A stretch of DNA of 64,000 bases, from positions 6,322,001 to 6,386,000 of the forward strand of contig NZ_CP102931.1 in assembly GCF_024734665.1 (NCBI RefSeq). Direction: 5' to 3'. Source of the stretch: Variovorax paradoxus. Its GTDB lineage: Bacteria > Pseudomonadota > Gammaproteobacteria > Burkholderiales > Burkholderiaceae_C. Numbering within the stretch: position 1 is the first letter of the stretch; the number at the start of each line of letters is the position of its first letter. The notes beneath the pieces are model-generated. The model was given only the letters and a program-made list of their open reading frames with translations, was not told where the DNA came from and did not search any database. The translations under genes were made by a program, and so were the position numbers. This document shows, piece by piece, positions 8,894 to 17,456 of this stretch.

Positions 8894-9109
8894 GGTGCGC
8901 CGCCGCACGCATGGAGGGCAGACCGCATGGCATGCCGCCGCGCCCCCTTCAAACCGCAGCTTTGTCGCGGCGGGCAACGTTTTTCCCTACAACTCCAGAG
9001 CGGCTGCGTGCTGCAATCAATTCGTAATGAGCTTGTCGCAATTGCCATCCAAAGCAAGCGACCCGACCCGGCCGGCGACCGGTTTGAATGAACCCAAGGA
9101 TTCGAGACC

Positions 9110-9775
9110 ATGACCTTCAAGCCCAAATACGTGACCTTCGATTGCTACGGAACGCTGACGCGTTTCCGCATGAAAGAGATGTCGCGTGATCTCTTCGCCG
9201 ATCGCATTCCGGCCGAGCACATGGAGCAGTTCATCGCCGACTTCGCGGCCTACCGCTTCGATGAAGTGCTGGGCGCCTGGCAGCCCTACGAGGTGGTGCT
9301 GAAAAACGCAGTGCGCCGCCTGTGCCGCAAATGGAAGATCCAGTACTTCGACCTGGACGCGCAGAAGATCTATGACGCGGTGCCCACCTGGGGCCCGCAC
9401 GCCGACGTGGCGGCCGGCCTGGCCAAGGTCGCGAAGGAAATCCCGCTGGTGATTCTGTCGAACGCATCGGACGACCAGATCCAGAAGAACGTCGCGATGC
9501 TCGGCGCGCCCTTCCATCGCGTGTACACCGCGCAGCAGGCCCAAGCCTACAAGCCGCGCCTGACGGCCTTCGAATACATGCTCGATTCGCTCGGCTGCAA
9601 CCCGGAAGACGTGCTGCACGTGTCGTCCAGCCTGCGCTACGACCTGATGTCGGCGGACGACCTGGGCATCGTCAACAAGGTGTTCGTGAATCGTGGCCAT
9701 GGGCCGGGCAACCCGGCGTATCGCTACACCGAGATCCAGGACATCGGCGGCCTGCCCGGCGTTGTCGGTCTCTGA
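9110..9775 (+). CDS. Haloacid dehalogenase type II (HAD superfamily)
   Basis: 221 residues. HAD motif I is YVTFDCYGTLTRF with the nucleophile Asp at residue 11. Motif II is LVILSNASDDQ, the motif III lysine is in AYKPRLTAFEYML, and HVSSSLRYDLMSADDLGI provides motif IV. This is the L-2-haloacid dehalogenase subfamily, but many members act on other substrates. Its stop is 28 bp before the DAO-family oxidase, suggesting that it opens the long plus-strand operon running to 18.9 kb. Confidence 0.88.
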   Translation: MTFKPKYVTFDCYGTLTRFRMKEMSRDLFADRIPAEHMEQFIADFAAYRFDEVLGAWQPYEVVLKNAVRRLCRKWKIQYFDLDAQKIYDAVPTWGPHADVAAGLAKVAKEIPLVILSNASDDQIQKNVAMLGAPFHRVYTAQQAQAYKPRLTAFEYMLDSLGCNPEDVLHVSSSLRYDLMSADDLGIVNKVFVNRGHGPGNPAYRYTEIQDIGGLPGVVGL

Positions 9776-9803
9776 TCTTTTCTTCAAGCACCGCTCTCAC
9801 GCC

Positions 9804-11096
9804 ATGAAGCTCGACTCCTACTGGACCGATTCGGCGCCAGCCTTCGTCCCCGAGGCACATGCGTTGCCGGCGCAGGTCGATGTCGCGATCGTCGGTGGCG
9901 GCTTCACCGGCCTGTCGGCGGCACTGGCGCTGGCCCGGCGCGGCGCCAGCGTCGCAGTGCTCGAAGCCGGCACGCGGGTGGCGGCCGAAGCCTCGGGGCG
10001 CAACGGCGGGCACGTCAACAACGGGCTGGCCGTTGACTACGCCGATGTAGCGGCCAAGGTCGGCGTCGAGCGCGCGCGCGGCTGGTATCACGCGTATGAC
10101 GCGGCGGTCGACACGGTAGCGCGACTGGTGCGCGAGGAAGCCATCGACTGCGACTTCATGCGCCACGGCAAGCTCAAGCTCGCCACGCGGGCGAACCAGA
10201 TGGCCGCGCTCGAACACAGCGCCCGGCGCCTGGTCGACGACGGCGTGGACTGCGACGTCGAACTGCTCGACGCGGCACGCGTGCGCGCCGAGGTGCAGAG
10301 CGAGCGCTTTCACGGTGGCCTGCTCTACAAGCGCAGCGGCCAGATGCACATGGGCCGCTTCGCGCACGGACTGGCGATGGCCGCGCAGCGCAACGGCGCA
10401 CAGATCCACACCGGCACCGAGGTCAGCCGCATCGAGCGCATCGGCCAGGGCCATGCGCACCGGCTGCACACCGGGCGCGGCATGGTCACGGCGCAGCAGG
10501 TGCTGCTGGCCACGGGCGCGACGCGCCATGGCGGCTACGGCAGCTTCGGCTGGCTGCGCCGGCGCATCGTGCCGATCGGCAGCTTCATCGTCGTCACCGA
10601 GCCGCTGGGCGCCGAGCGCGCGCAGGCATTGCTCGCGGCCCGCCGCACGTACACGACCATCGCGAACATCCACCACTACTTCAGGCTCACGGCCGACCAC
10701 CGGCTGGTGTTCGGCGGGCGCGCGCGCTTCGCAGTCTCCAGCCCGCAGTCGGATGCGGCGAGTGGCGACATCCTGCGCGCGGGGCTGGCCGAAACCTTTC
10801 CGCAGCTCGGCGTGGTGCGGCTCGACTATTGCTGGGGCGGACTGGTCGACATGACGCAAGACCGCCTGCCGCACGCCGGCGAACGCGACGGCCTCTACTA
10901 CGCCATGGGCTATAGCGGCCACGGCACGCAGATGTCAGTGCACATGGGCGAACGCATGGCCGCCGTGATGGGCGGCAATGCGGGCGCCAACCCCTGGCAG
11001 GGCCGCGAGTGGCCCGCCATTCCCGGCCACTTCGGCCCACCGTGGTTCCTGCCGGCGGTGGGCTTCTATTACCGGCTCAAGGACAGGCTGGCCTGA
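9804..11096 (+). CDS. FAD-binding oxidoreductase, gamma-glutamylputrescine oxidase (PuuB)-like
   Basis: 430 residues from the ATG at 9804. The FAD site is VDVAIVGGGFTGLSAALALARRGA followed by EAGTRVAAEASGRNGGHVNNG, the pattern of PuuB/OrdL-type amine oxidases; this motif is split here only to describe it. The C-terminal AMGYSGHGTQMSVHMGE completes the FAD pocket. Family members oxidise secondary or substituted amines. Together with the downstream peptide importer and succinate-semialdehyde dehydrogenase this suggests oxidative breakdown of an imported amine or amino-acid conjugate. Confidence 0.87.
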   Translation: MKLDSYWTDSAPAFVPEAHALPAQVDVAIVGGGFTGLSAALALARRGASVAVLEAGTRVAAEASGRNGGHVNNGLAVDYADVAAKVGVERARGWYHAYDAAVDTVARLVREEAIDCDFMRHGKLKLATRANQMAALEHSARRLVDDGVDCDVELLDAARVRAEVQSERFHGGLLYKRSGQMHMGRFAHGLAMAAQRNGAQIHTGTEVSRIERIGQGHAHRLHTGRGMVTAQQVLLATGATRHGGYGSFGWLRRRIVPIGSFIVVTEPLGAERAQALLAARRTYTTIANIHHYFRLTADHRLVFGGRARFAVSSPQSDAASGDILRAGLAETFPQLGVVRLDYCWGGLVDMTQDRLPHAGERDGLYYAMGYSGHGTQMSVHMGERMAAVMGGNAGANPWQGREWPAIPGHFGPPWFLPAVGFYYRLKDRLA

Positions 11097-11165
11097 AGGC
11101 TTGCAGTCATCTCTTTCGTTCGTTTCCGATTTCTTCCACCCCACGGCCCCTCAGGAGCACCCACC

Positions 11166-12788
11166 ATGAGCGACAGCAGCAACAAGAGCTTCGAAAACCT
11201 CGTCGGCCCAGACGAAAGCCTTCGCGTGATGGCATCGCTGCGACGCGGCGCCTCGCGGCGCGACATCCTGACGATGCTGATGGCCGGCGGCATGCAGGCC
11301 ACGCTGGCCGGCAGCCTGGCGGGCATGGCGGTGTCGGCCCACGCGCAGACGCCGCGGCGCGGCGGGCGCATCCGGGTGGCGGGGGCCACCGCCGCCGCGA
11401 CCGACACGCTCGATCCGGCCAAGCAGTCGAACCAGACCGACTACTCGCGCTGCAACATGATCTACAACAGCCTGACCTCGCTGGACGGCAGCCTCACGCC
11501 GCAGCCTGCGCTGGCCGAGTCGTTCACCACGAAGGACGCCAAGACCTGGGTGTTCACGCTGCGCAAGGGCGTGGTGTTCCACGACGGCAAGGCGCTCTCG
11601 CCCGCCGACGTTGTCTTCTCGGTGATGCGCCACAAGGACCCGGCCATCGCCTCCAAGGCCAAGGTGCTCGCCGACCAGATCGAGAGCGTCAAGGCCACGG
11701 GCGCGAACGAGGTAACGATAGTGCTGAGCGCGCCCAACGCCGACCTGCCGGTGATCCTGGGCACCTTCCACTTCCACATCGTCAAGGACGGCACCACCGA
11801 CTTCAACGCCGGCATCGGCACCGGCCCCTACAAGCTCAAGGAGTTCAAGCCTGGCATCCGCTCGCTGGTGGTGCGCAACGAGGCCTACTGGAAACCCGGC
11901 AAGCCCTACCTCGACGAGATCGAGTTTGTCGGCATCGGCGACGAGAGCGCGCGCGTCAACGCGCTGCTGTCGGGCGGCATGGACCTGGTGGGCTCGGTCA
12001 ACCCGCGCTCGGTGGAACGCGTGAAGGGCACGGCCGGCTTCGGCATCTTCGTCACGCAGTCGGGCCAGTATTCCGACCTGGTGATGCGCAAGGACGTGGG
12101 CCCCGGCGCCAACCCGGACTTCGTGCTCGGCATGAAGCACCTGTTCGACCGCGAGCAGATGAAGAAGACCATCGCGCTCGACTACGCAGTGGTCGCCAAC
12201 GACCAGCCGATCGACCCGACCAACCGCTTCTACTTCGGCGGCCTGCCGCAGCGCCCCTTCGACCTGGACAAGGCGAAGTTCCACCTGCAGAAGGCCGGCG
12301 TCACGGGCAAGGTGCCGGTGGTGGCGTCTCCCGCGGCGCTCTACTCGGTAGAGATTGCCCTGATGCTGCAGCAGACCGCGCAGCGCGCCGGCCTGGAGCT
12401 CGACATCAAGCGCATGCCGGCCGACGGCTACTGGTCGAACCACTGGCTCAACAGCCAGGTGGGCTTCGGCAACGTCAACCCGCGCCCGAGCGCCGATGTG
12501 CTGCTCACGCAGTTCTTCCAGTCGGGTGCGGCCTGGAACGAGTCGCGCTGGAAGAGCGAGAAGTTCGACCAGCTGCTGCTGGCCTCGCGCGCCGAGACCG
12601 ACCTGGCCAAGCGCAAGCAGATGTACGCCGACATGCAGACCATGATCCACCAGGACGCCGGCATCGGCATTCCGCTTTTCCTGGCGAGCATCGACGGCCA
12701 CACCTCCAAGCTCAAGGGGCTGTCGCCGATTCCGCTCGGCGGCCTCATGGGCTACAACTTCGCCGAGAACGTATGGCTCGAAGCATGA
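11166..12788 (+). CDS. Peptide/opine ABC transporter substrate-binding protein (SBP_bac_5), Tat-exported
   Basis: 540 residues. The N-terminus has a twin-arginine signal (ASRRDILTMLMAGG) rather than a plain Sec signal, with a likely AxA cleavage site ending AHAQ. The mature part starts GGRIRVAGATAAATDTLDPA and contains the oligopeptide-binding fold (NMIYNSLTSLDGSLTPQPALAE). Tat export implies folding, or cofactor or ligand binding, before secretion. It is followed after 10 bp by the first permease gene. Confidence 0.9.
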   Translation: MSDSSNKSFENLVGPDESLRVMASLRRGASRRDILTMLMAGGMQATLAGSLAGMAVSAHAQTPRRGGRIRVAGATAAATDTLDPAKQSNQTDYSRCNMIYNSLTSLDGSLTPQPALAESFTTKDAKTWVFTLRKGVVFHDGKALSPADVVFSVMRHKDPAIASKAKVLADQIESVKATGANEVTIVLSAPNADLPVILGTFHFHIVKDGTTDFNAGIGTGPYKLKEFKPGIRSLVVRNEAYWKPGKPYLDEIEFVGIGDESARVNALLSGGMDLVGSVNPRSVERVKGTAGFGIFVTQSGQYSDLVMRKDVGPGANPDFVLGMKHLFDREQMKKTIALDYAVVANDQPIDPTNRFYFGGLPQRPFDLDKAKFHLQKAGVTGKVPVVASPAALYSVEIALMLQQTAQRAGLELDIKRMPADGYWSNHWLNSQVGFGNVNPRPSADVLLTQFFQSGAAWNESRWKSEKFDQLLLASRAETDLAKRKQMYADMQTMIHQDAGIGIPLFLASIDGHTSKLKGLSPIPLGGLMGYNFAENVWLEA

Positions 12789-12798
12789 GCCCGCTGAC

Positions 12799-13755
12799 AT
12801 GAACCGACAGATCCTCAAGCTGCTCGGCCAGCGCATTGCGCTGGCGCTGCTGTCGCTGCTGGCGGTGTCGGTGATCGTGTTCTCGATCACCGCGGTGCTG
12901 CCCGGCGACGCGGCCCAGGAGCAGCTCGGCCAGGACGCCACGCCGGAAGCATTGGCCGCGCTGCGCGCGCAGATGGGCCTGGACGTGCCCGCGCCCAAGC
13001 GCTATGCGCAGTGGCTGCTGGGCATCGCGAAGGGCGATCTCGGCCGCTCGGCCACCACGCAGATGCCGGTGTCGGAGCTGGTCGCCAGCCGCCTGCCCAA
13101 CTCGCTGCTGCTGGCCGCTGTCACGGCGCTGTTCTCGGTGCCGATCGCGCTTGCGCTGGGCATCGCCTCGGCGGTGTGGCGCGGCTCCTGGTTCGATCGA
13201 GTGGCCTCGACCTCGGCTGTGGCGGTGGTGTCGGTGCCGGAGTTCCTGGTCGCGACGCTGGCGGTGCTGGTGTTCGCGGTCAAGCTGCGCTGGCTGCCGG
13301 CACTTTCCTTCGTCAGCGACATCGATTCGCTGGGCCAGATGCTGCAGGCCTTCGCGATGCCGGTGCTGGTGCTGTGCTGCGTGATCGTCGCGCAGATGAT
13401 GCGCATGACGCGCGCCGCGGTCATCGACCAGCTCGAGGCGCCCTACATCGAGATGGTGCGCCTGAAGGGCGCCTCGCCGATGCGCATGGTGCTGGCGCAT
13501 GCGCTGCCCAACGCGGTGGGGCCGATCGCCAATGCGGTGGCGCTCAGCCTGTCGTACCTGCTCGGCGGCGTGATCATCGTCGAGACCATCTTCAATTACC
13601 CGGGCATCGCCAAGCTGATGGTCGACGGTGTCTCGCAGCGAGACATGCCGCTGGTGCAGACCTGCGCCATGATCTTCTGCTGCGCCTACCTGATCCTGGT
13701 GACTGCCGCCGACATCTGCGGCATCGTCGCCAACCCGCGGCTGCGGCACCGCTGA
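12799..13755 (+). CDS. ABC transporter permease, DppB/OppB type
   Basis: 318 residues with a first membrane helix after LLGQRIALALLSLLAVSV and the extracytoplasmic PGDAAQEQLG segment typical of DppB. The cytoplasmic EAA loop is GASPMRMVLAHALPNAVGPI. Several further hydrophobic helices follow. It forms the import channel with the next permease. Gene order (binding protein, B-permease, C-permease, ATPase) is the standard peptide/nickel/opine importer layout. Confidence 0.9.
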   Translation: MNRQILKLLGQRIALALLSLLAVSVIVFSITAVLPGDAAQEQLGQDATPEALAALRAQMGLDVPAPKRYAQWLLGIAKGDLGRSATTQMPVSELVASRLPNSLLLAAVTALFSVPIALALGIASAVWRGSWFDRVASTSAVAVVSVPEFLVATLAVLVFAVKLRWLPALSFVSDIDSLGQMLQAFAMPVLVLCCVIVAQMMRMTRAAVIDQLEAPYIEMVRLKGASPMRMVLAHALPNAVGPIANAVALSLSYLLGGVIIVETIFNYPGIAKLMVDGVSQRDMPLVQTCAMIFCCAYLILVTAADICGIVANPRLRHR

Positions 13756-13771
13756 AGAAGAGGCAGCAAGC

Positions 13772-14689
13772 ATGGAACCGTCCACTTCCCCCTCCTCTTC
13801 TCCGGCCGTGAATGCCGCGGCCTCCGCTGCTGCCGTGCCGCCGCCCGAGCGGAAACGCAGCCGTCTGCACTGGCTTGCAGGCTTCGGCGTCTCCGGCCTG
13901 CTCGGCCTCGCGGTGCTGCTCTTCTGGATGCTCGCTGCGGTGTTCGGCCCCTGGCTGCTCTCGTACAGCACGGCATCCACGGGCACCTCGAACGTCTTCA
14001 TGCCGATCGGCGCAGCGCATTGGCTCGGCACCGACTACCTCGGCCGCGACATGCTGGCGCGCGTGATCGAAGGAGCGCGCTACACGGTCGGCGTCGCGCT
14101 GCTCGCCACGCTCGTGGCCAGCGGCACCGGCACCGTGCTGGCGCTGCTGGCAGCCGCCAGCGGCCGCTGGATCGACGCAACGCTCAGCCGCTGCCTCGAC
14201 ACCCTGACGGCCATTCCGAGCAAGATGTTCGCGCTCATCATGGTGGCGGGTTTCGGCTCCTCGGTGCCGATGCTGGTGGTTACCGCGGCCATCATCTACG
14301 TGCCCGGCGCCTACCGCATCGCGCGCTCGCTGGCCGTGAACATCAACGCGCTCGACTACGTGACGGTGGCGCGCACGCGCGGCGAAGGCACGCTCTACAT
14401 CATGCTGCGCGAGATCCTGCCCAACATCGTCGGCCCGATGCTGGCGGACCTGGGCCTGCGCTTCGTCTACACCGTGCTGCTGCTGGCGAGTCTGAGCTTC
14501 CTCGGCCTGGGCATCCAGCCGCCGGCCGCCGACTGGGGGTCGCTGGTGCGCGAGAACATCGGCGCGCTGGCCATGGGCGGTGCCTCGGTGATCGTGCCGG
14601 CGCTGGCCATCGCGAGCCTGACCATCGCGGTCAACCTCGTCATCGACAACCTGCCCGGCGGCGCCGCGCGAGAAAAAGGAACACGCTGA
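13772..14689 (+). CDS. ABC transporter permease, DppC/OppC type
   Basis: 305 residues. A Ser/Ala/Pro-rich N-terminal tail of about 25 residues precedes the first helix (GVSGLLGLAVLLFWMLA). The DppC signature HWLGTDYLGRDMLARVI is present, and the EAA loop is ARTRGEGTLYIMLREILPNI. Its TGA overlaps the ATG of the ATPase gene (TGATG at 14687-14691), so the subunits are coupled. Confidence 0.9.
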   Translation: MEPSTSPSSSPAVNAAASAAAVPPPERKRSRLHWLAGFGVSGLLGLAVLLFWMLAAVFGPWLLSYSTASTGTSNVFMPIGAAHWLGTDYLGRDMLARVIEGARYTVGVALLATLVASGTGTVLALLAAASGRWIDATLSRCLDTLTAIPSKMFALIMVAGFGSSVPMLVVTAAIIYVPGAYRIARSLAVNINALDYVTVARTRGEGTLYIMLREILPNIVGPMLADLGLRFVYTVLLLASLSFLGLGIQPPAADWGSLVRENIGALAMGGASVIVPALAIASLTIAVNLVIDNLPGGAAREKGTR

Positions 14690-16335
14690 TGGGAGCACCA
14701 CTCACAGTCCGGGGCCTGAGCATCTGCGCCGGCGCGAGCACGCTGGTCGACAACCTGAGCTTCTCCGTGCAGCCCGGCGAAGTGCTGGCGCTGATCGGCG
14801 AGTCGGGCTCCGGCAAGACCACCACCGCGCTGGCGCTGATGGGCTATGCACGCCACGGCTGCCACATCTCGGCGGGCAGGGTGCAGATCGGTGGCACCGA
14901 CGTGCTCGCGCTCGATGCCCGCGCACAGCGCGCGCTGCGCGGGCGCACCGTCGCCTACATCGCGCAGAGCGCCGCGGCCTCCTTCAACCCTTCGCGCACG
15001 ATCATGGACCAGGTGGTCGAGCCGACCGCGATCCACGGCCTGTGCAAGCGGGCCGAGGCAGAGGCGAAGGCGGTTCAGCTGTTCCGCGAGCTCGCGCTGC
15101 CCGATCCGGAAAGCATCGGCGCGCGCTATCCGCACCAGGTGTCGGGCGGCCAGTTGCAGCGGCTGATGGCGGCGATGGCGCTGATCGGCGACCCCGACCT
15201 CGTGATCCTCGACGAGCCGACCACCGCGCTCGACGTGACCACGCAGATCGAAGTGCTGCGTGCCTTCCGCCGCGTGGTGCGCGAGCGCCGCGCCACCGCG
15301 GTGTACGTGAGCCACGACCTGGCGGTGGTGGCGCAGATGGCCGACCACATCCTGGTGCTGCGCAACGGACGCATGCGCGAGATGAACGCGACGGGGCAGA
15401 TCCTCGCCGCGCCGGCCGACGAATACACGAAGAGCCTGCTGGCCGCCGCGCGGCCGGTGCCGCGTGCTTCAGCCGGGGCCACCGACGACGGCCGGGAGTT
15501 GCTGCTCGAGGTGCGCCAGCTCTCGGCCGGCTACGGCCCGGTGGATACGCAGGGACGCCCGGCCAAGCCGATCCTGCAGGACATCGACCTGAAGCTCTAC
15601 CGCGGCCAGGCGATCGGCGTGATCGGCGAATCGGGCTCGGGCAAGACCACGCTGGCGCGCGCGGTGGCTGGCTTGCTGAAGCCCAGCCACGGCAGCGTGC
15701 TGTTCCACGGCCGCGAACTGAAGCCGACGCTGCAGCAGCGCGAGCGCGACGAGCTGCGCCGCATCCAGATCGTGTTCCAGATGGCCGACACGGCGCTGAA
15801 CCCGTCGCAGACCATCGAGCGCATCCTGGCGCGGCCGCTGGAGTTCTACAAAGGCCTGCGCGGCGAACCGCTGCGCAAGCGCATTCGTGAATTGCTGGAC
15901 CTGGTGAAGCTGCCCCAGACCGTGGCCGGGCGCCTGCCGGGCGGCCTGTCGGGCGGGCAGAAGCAGCGCGTGAACCTGGCGCGCGCGCTCGCGGCCGACC
16001 CCGACCTGATCCTGTGCGACGAGGTGACCTCCGCGCTCGACACCGTGGTCGGCGCGGCGGTGCTCGACCTGATGGCGGAGTTGCGGCGCGAACTGGGCGT
16101 GTCTTACCTCTTCATCAGCCACGACCTGCACACGGTGCGTGCGGTGTGTGACGAAATCGTCGTGATGCAGCACGGCCGCAAGCTCGCGCAGGTGGCGCGC
16201 GCCGACTACGACCGCGGCCCGCATCACCCCTACTACGAGCTGCTGGCACGCTCGGTCCCCGAGTTGCGCCAGGGCTGGCTCGACGACATGGACCGCGCGA
16301 ATCACGTGGACCGCGCCACGGCGCTCACATCATGA
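14689..16335 (+). CDS. Double-domain ABC transporter ATPase (DppD-DppF in one polypeptide)
   Basis: 548 residues with two full nucleotide-binding domains. The first has Walker A GESGSGKTT, signature VSGGQLQR and Walker B LVILDEPTTALD. The second, from about residue 265, has [28 protein letters not shown] and LILCDEVTSALD. Two separate proteins do this job in the E. coli Dpp system; a single chain is common in relatives. The start at 14689 is fixed by the overlap with the permease stop; the open frame upstream is another frame of that permease gene. Confidence 0.92.
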   Translation: MGAPLTVRGLSICAGASTLVDNLSFSVQPGEVLALIGESGSGKTTTALALMGYARHGCHISAGRVQIGGTDVLALDARAQRALRGRTVAYIAQSAAASFNPSRTIMDQVVEPTAIHGLCKRAEAEAKAVQLFRELALPDPESIGARYPHQVSGGQLQRLMAAMALIGDPDLVILDEPTTALDVTTQIEVLRAFRRVVRERRATAVYVSHDLAVVAQMADHILVLRNGRMREMNATGQILAAPADEYTKSLLAAARPVPRASAGATDDGRELLLEVRQLSAGYGPVDTQGRPAKPILQDIDLKLYRGQAIGVIGESGSGKTTLARAVAGLLKPSHGSVLFHGRELKPTLQQRERDELRRIQIVFQMADTALNPSQTIERILARPLEFYKGLRGEPLRKRIRELLDLVKLPQTVAGRLPGGLSGGQKQRVNLARALAADPDLILCDEVTSALDTVVGAAVLDLMAELRRELGVSYLFISHDLHTVRAVCDEIVVMQHGRKLAQVARADYDRGPHHPYYELLARSVPELRQGWLDDMDRANHVDRATALTS

Positions 16336-17435
16336 GAAAGACCGAAATGACACCGACCTTCCGCATCGCGCTGATTGCCGGCGACGGCATCGGCAAGGAA
16401 GTGATGCCCGAGGGCCTGCGCGTGGTGCAGGCCGCCGCGGAGCGCTTCGGCTTCGAGCTCGACTGTCGCACCATCGACTGGGCCAGCGCCGACTACTACG
16501 CAGCGCACGGCCAGATGATGCCGGACGATTGGAAAGAGCAGCTCAAGGGCGTCGACGCACTGTTCTTCGGCGCCGTCGGCTGGCCCGCGACGGTGCCCGA
16601 CCACGTGTCGCTCTGGGGATCGCTGCTGAAGTTCCGCCGCGAGTTCGACCAGTACATCAACCTGCGCCCGGTGCGCCTGTTCGAGGGCGTGCCCTGCCCG
16701 CTGGCCGGCCGCAAGCCCGGCGACATCGACTACCTCGTGGTGCGCGAGAACACCGAAGGCGAATACACCTCGCTCGGCGGCGTGATGTACGAGGGCACCG
16801 AGCGCGAGATCGTGATCCAGGAATCGGTCTTCTCGCGCCACGGCGCCGACCGCGTGCTGCGGTACGCCTACGAGACCGCGCGTGCGCGCAAGCGCAAGCA
16901 CCTCACCGTGGCCACCAAGAGCAACGGCATCGCGATCAGCATGCCCTGGTGGGACGGACGCGCCGATGCGGTGGGCCTCGACTACCCCGACGTGACGGTC
17001 GACAAGCAGCACATCGACATCCTGTCGGCGCGCTTCGTGCTGCAGCCCACGCGCTTCGACGTGGTGGTGGCGAGCAACCTGTTCGGCGACATCCTCTCCG
17101 ACCTCGGGCCCGCGACCACCGGCACCATCGGCCTTGCGCCGTCGGCCAACCTGAACCCCGAGCGCAAGTTTCCGTCGCTGTTCGAGCCGGTGCACGGCTC
17201 GGCGCCCGACATCTACGGCCAGAACATCGCCAACCCGATCGCGATGATCTGGTCTGGCGCGCTGATGCTCGACTTCCTCACGCAGGGGCAAGGCGCGGGC
17301 CGCGCGGCGCACGACGCGATCCTGGGCGCCATCGAGGCGGTGCTGCGCGAGGGTCCGCGCACGCGCGATCTCGGTGGTACGGCGAGCACCACCGAAGTGG
17401 GCATCGCGATTGCCGAGCTCGTTGCGGCCGCCTGA
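16332..17435 (+). CDS. Tartrate dehydrogenase-like decarboxylating beta-hydroxyacid dehydrogenase
   Basis: 367 residues of the isocitrate/isopropylmalate dehydrogenase family. IALIAGDGIGKEVMPEG is the start signature, YLVVRENTEGEYTSLGG the substrate loop, and VVVASNLFGDILSDLGPA the metal-binding region with its aspartates. FEPVHGSAPDIYGQNIANP follows. The LFFGAVGWPATVPDHVSLWG stretch is typical of the tartrate/D-malate branch (TtuC/DmlA) rather than LeuB. The ATG at 16332 overlaps the preceding stop (ATGA); an ATG at 16347 is an alternative. Confidence 0.88.
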   Translation: MRKTEMTPTFRIALIAGDGIGKEVMPEGLRVVQAAAERFGFELDCRTIDWASADYYAAHGQMMPDDWKEQLKGVDALFFGAVGWPATVPDHVSLWGSLLKFRREFDQYINLRPVRLFEGVPCPLAGRKPGDIDYLVVRENTEGEYTSLGGVMYEGTEREIVIQESVFSRHGADRVLRYAYETARARKRKHLTVATKSNGIAISMPWWDGRADAVGLDYPDVTVDKQHIDILSARFVLQPTRFDVVVASNLFGDILSDLGPATTGTIGLAPSANLNPERKFPSLFEPVHGSAPDIYGQNIANPIAMIWSGALMLDFLTQGQGAGRAAHDAILGAIEAVLREGPRTRDLGGTASTTEVGIAIAELVAAA

Positions 17436-17456
17436 AACAAGAAAGACTTTTCGACC

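Noticed and set aside
11151..12998. 615-codon minus-strand frame opposite the peptide-binding protein
   Set aside because: Antisense shadow; the plus-strand product has a Tat signal and SBP_bac_5 motifs.
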